Assembly: GCF_004331385.1 (NCBI RefSeq)
Contig: NZ_SJON01000001.1
Span: 248,001 to 312,000 of the forward strand
Source: Enterobacter quasihormaechei
GTDB taxonomy: Bacteria; Pseudomonadota; Gammaproteobacteria; Enterobacterales; Enterobacteriaceae
Length of the DNA: 64,000 nucleotides
Direction of reading: 5' to 3'
Below are positions 62,022 through 64,000 of the stretch, one piece after another. The notes beneath the pieces are model-generated. The model searched no databases and was not told the DNA's origin. It saw only the letters and a list, made by a program, of their open reading frames with translations. The position numbers and the translations under genes were made by a program. How positions within the stretch are numbered: the first letter of the stretch is position 1; every line of letters begins with the position of its first letter.

Positions 62022-62632
62022 ACTCTCTCCAGTTGTCGTAAACGCATTTCGCATTCAAATAAGAATTCTAATCCTTCCAGATGACGGCGGGCTTCGGCCA
62101 CGTCACGTCCCCAGCAGGTTAAGCCATGACCGCGCAGAAGAAAACCATAATTAAGCGGACGCTCCTGGGCGTAATGGGCGATGCGCGAGGCGAGGGCGTC
62201 GATGTCCTGGTCGTTATCAAACACCGGGATGGCGACGGAATCCAGATGGGTAGTCTGCCCGGTAAGCGATTTCTGCATCTCGAAACCGCTGATATTCAGC
62301 TCGGCTTCTTTGACCAGACGCGACAGCACCGTGGCATTAACGGTGTGAACGTGCAGGACAGCGTTAGCCTCCGGGAACAGGCGATATATGAGGGTGTGCA
62401 GACCGGTCTCTGCCGAGGGTTTTCGGCCAGACGGCGCACGGTTGGTGGCGATCTCAACCTGGAGAAAATCGTCGGTGGTCAGGCTGCCTTTGTCCCTGCC
62501 GGACTCGCTGAGCCAGCAGAGGTGCTCGTCCTGACGCACCGACATATTGCCGCCGGTGGCGGGTGCCCAGCCTTTGGCGCCTATCCAGCGGCAGGCGTCG
62601 ACCAGGTGTGTGAGCAGCAGGTTGTCTGTCAT
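62018..62632 (-). CDS. mtnB: Methylthioribulose-1-phosphate dehydratase
   Basis: The 204-residue class II aldolase-fold enzyme has the zinc histidines in [13 protein letters not shown] and a late RGHGLTCWG, with GNMSVRQ at the phosphate site. It removes water from methylthioribulose-1-phosphate to give the substrate of MtnC. It is the first gene of mtnBCD and divergent from ybdL, with MetJ boxes about 30-55 bp upstream. Confidence 0.96.
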   Translation of the reverse strand: MTDNLLLTHLVDACRWIGAKGWAPATGGNMSVRQDEHLCWLSESGRDKGSLTTDDFLQVEIATNRAPSGRKPSAETGLHTLIYRLFPEANAVLHVHTVNATVLSRLVKEAELNISGFEMQKSLTGQTTHLDSVAIPVFDNDQDIDALASRIAHYAQERPLNYGFLLRGHGLTCWGRDVAEARRHLEGLEFLFECEMRLRQLERV

Positions 62633-62662
62633 TTCCTTTTACCCCTCGGCCAGGAATATTGA

Positions 62663-62686
62663 TATGGTTTAGACGTCTAAGCGTCT
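62663..62686. promoter_or_regulatory. Tandem MetJ boxes between mtnB and ybdL
   Basis: atatggtt, agacgtct and aagcgtct (62663-62686) are adjacent 8-mers, the middle one perfect. Their position in the 121-bp divergent gap suits methionine repression of both mtnBCD and ybdL. Confidence 0.82.
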
Positions 62687-62753
62687 TGATTGCCAAAGAT
62701 TAACATCGTGTTATAGTGGCAGCAACATAAGTATTACAAGCAGGCACGACAAC

Positions 62754-63914
62754 ATGAGCAATAACGCATTGATACCGCAGAGTAAACTTCCTAACCTCGG
62801 TACCACCATCTTTACGCAGATGAGCGCCCTGGCGCAGCAGCACAACGCCATTAACCTCTCGCAGGGGTTCCCCGATTTTGACGGTCCGGAATATCTACAG
62901 GAACGTCTGGCACACCACGTGGCGCAGGGGGCGAATCAGTATGCGCCGATGACCGGCGTGCAGGCGCTGCGGGAAGCCATTGCCGACAAAACGGCGGCGC
63001 TGTATGGCTATCAGCCCGATGCGAACAGCGATATCACGGTGACCGCAGGGGCGACCGAAGCGCTCTATGCGGCCATTACCGCGCTGGTGCGCGTTGGGGA
63101 TGAAGTGATCTGCTTTGACCCGAGCTACGACAGCTATGCGCCTGCGGTTGAACTCTCCGGTGGCGTGGTGAAGCGCGTGGCGCTCCAGCCGCCGCACTTT
63201 CGTCCTGACTGGCAGGCGTTCGCCGCGCTGCTGAGCGATAAAACCCGTCTGGTGATCCTGAATACTCCGCACAATCCGTCGGCGACGGTGTGGCAACAGG
63301 CCGATTTTGCCGCGCTGTGGCAGGCCATCGTTGAGCGGGAAATTTACGTCCTGAGCGATGAAGTCTACGAACACATCTGCTTTGCGGCGGAAGGGCATGC
63401 CAGCGTGCTGGCCCATCCGCAGCTTCGCGAGCGCGCGGTTGCGGTGTCATCATTCGGGAAGACTTACCATATGACCGGCTGGAAAGTGGGGTACTGCGTG
63501 GCCCCGGCGGCCATCAGCGCGGAGCTGCGTAAGGTGCACCAGTACCTGACCTTTGCGGTCAACACGCCCGCCCAGCTGGCGCTGGCGGACATGCTGCGCA
63601 GCGAACCGCAGCACTATCGCGAGCTGCCGGATTTTTACCGCGCGCGTCGGGATCTGTTCGTGGCCGCGCTCGGCAAAAGCCGCCTGGAAATCCTGTCCTG
63701 CGAAGGGACCTACTTCCTGCTGGCGGACTACAGCGCGATTTCCGATCTGGACGACGTCAGCTTTTGCCGGTGGCTGACGAAAGAGGTGGGCGTGGCGGCC
63801 ATTCCGCTGTCGGTGTTCTGCGCCGATCCCTTCCCGCACAAGCTGATTCGCCTGTGCTTTGCGAAGCAGGAATCGACGCTGCTGGCGGCGGCGGAGCGTC
63901 TGGCGACGCTCTGA
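62754..63914 (+). CDS. ybdL: YbdL, methionine aminotransferase
   Basis: The 386-residue PLP enzyme of aminotransferase class I has LSQGFPDFDGP, the cofactor lysine in VSSFGKTYHMTGWKVGY, NTPHNPSATVW and the C-terminal arginine in PHKLIRLCFAK. It is colinear with E. coli YbdL, which prefers methionine, histidine and aromatic amino acids. Together with MtnD's product it can complete the salvage cycle to methionine. It is divergent from mtnB under shared MetJ boxes. Confidence 0.95.
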   Translation: MSNNALIPQSKLPNLGTTIFTQMSALAQQHNAINLSQGFPDFDGPEYLQERLAHHVAQGANQYAPMTGVQALREAIADKTAALYGYQPDANSDITVTAGATEALYAAITALVRVGDEVICFDPSYDSYAPAVELSGGVVKRVALQPPHFRPDWQAFAALLSDKTRLVILNTPHNPSATVWQQADFAALWQAIVEREIYVLSDEVYEHICFAAEGHASVLAHPQLRERAVAVSSFGKTYHMTGWKVGYCVAPAAISAELRKVHQYLTFAVNTPAQLALADMLRSEPQHYRELPDFYRARRDLFVAALGKSRLEILSCEGTYFLLADYSAISDLDDVSFCRWLTKEVGVAAIPLSVFCADPFPHKLIRLCFAKQESTLLAAAERLATL

Positions 63915-64000
63915 CTATTTCACCGTCCAGGCTTCGGAATAGCGACGGTCTGCAAACAGCTCCAGCAGGCCGTTGATCTGCTTCAGGCGCAGCACCTCGT
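63915..64000 (-). CDS. 3' end of a minus-strand gene running off the window
   Basis: The minus strand is open from the window edge to a TAG at 63915-63917, giving the last 27 or so residues, EVLRLKQINGLLELF and ending EAWTVK. It abuts the ybdL stop directly. In E. coli ybdM follows ybdL on the opposite strand, so a ybdM-type gene is possible, but too little is visible to name it. Confidence 0.55.
   Translation of the reverse strand, partial: EVLRLKQINGLLELFADRRYSEAWTVK

Overview
The window is chromosomal DNA of a member of the Enterobacteriaceae, most likely Enterobacter or a close relative such as Lelliottia. The evidence is a near-complete enterobactin locus (entD, fepA, fes, ybdZ, entF, fepCGD, entS, fepB, entCEBAH, cstA, ybdD, ybdH/hcxA, ybdL) in the order I know from Escherichia coli, combined with butanediol (bud) and methionine-salvage (mtn) genes typical of Enterobacter and Klebsiella. 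Most of the window is GC-rich with dense coding. REP-type repeats built on gccgggtggcg...cttacccggcctac sit in many of the gaps.

Layout. 1-3577: 3' part of an RND efflux pump gene, converging on ybdK. 3683-9850: accessory region with a ketopantoate-reductase-family gene broken by a one-base frameshift, a 30-residue AraC-regulator remnant, a very AT-rich 1210-residue membrane P-loop ATPase gene (YobI/KAP-like) with its own promoter and terminator, then a satellite-phage-like 151-residue gene preceded by a C4-like structured RNA. 9854-14104: budR and the divergent budABC operon. 14238-19788: small genes (cold-shock-domain protein, GNAT acetyltransferase, lipoprotein, small membrane proteins, PhzF-family enzyme with a PAS/HTH regulator, EmrE-like exporter, secreted NTF2-like protein). 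19829-25742: choline-to-betaine genes betABI and divergent betT. 25985-29386: sitABCD manganese/iron importer with Fur- and MntR-like sites. 29322-47980: enterobactin synthesis, export, uptake and hydrolysis. 48130-53243: cstA, ybdD, a RelE/ParE-type toxin-antitoxin pair, an SDR enzyme and hcxA. 53404-58315: a sugar-type ABC importer plus an LVIVD-repeat protein. 58362-63914: mtnK, mtnA, mtnBCD and ybdL, with MetJ boxes. 63915-64000: the end of a minus-strand gene.

How the genes work together. The Fur-controlled blocks (sit, ent, fep, fes) form one metal-acquisition region. EntCBA make 2,3-dihydroxybenzoate, EntE/EntB/EntF/EntD/YbdZ assemble enterobactin, EntS exports it, FepA/FepB/FepDGC bring the ferric form back, Fes hydrolyses it and EntH proofreads the assembly line. 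The mtn genes recycle methylthioribose to the 2-oxo precursor of methionine, and YbdL can transaminate that acid. The ABC importer beside them, with MetJ-like boxes in front, may supply the methylthioribose, but this is inference. Compared with E. coli, about 25 kb lies between ybdK and entD, fepE is absent between entF and fepC, and the ABC/LVIVD/mtn block lies between ybdH and ybdL.

Most promising for new biology: the isolated AT-rich P-loop ATPase in its degraded accessory region; the C4-like RNA and neighbouring gene; a shared palindrome (TATCAAC-N5-GTTG) in front of both the PAS/HTH regulator and the EmrE-like exporter; and the possible MetJ-controlled ABC/LVIVD cassette.
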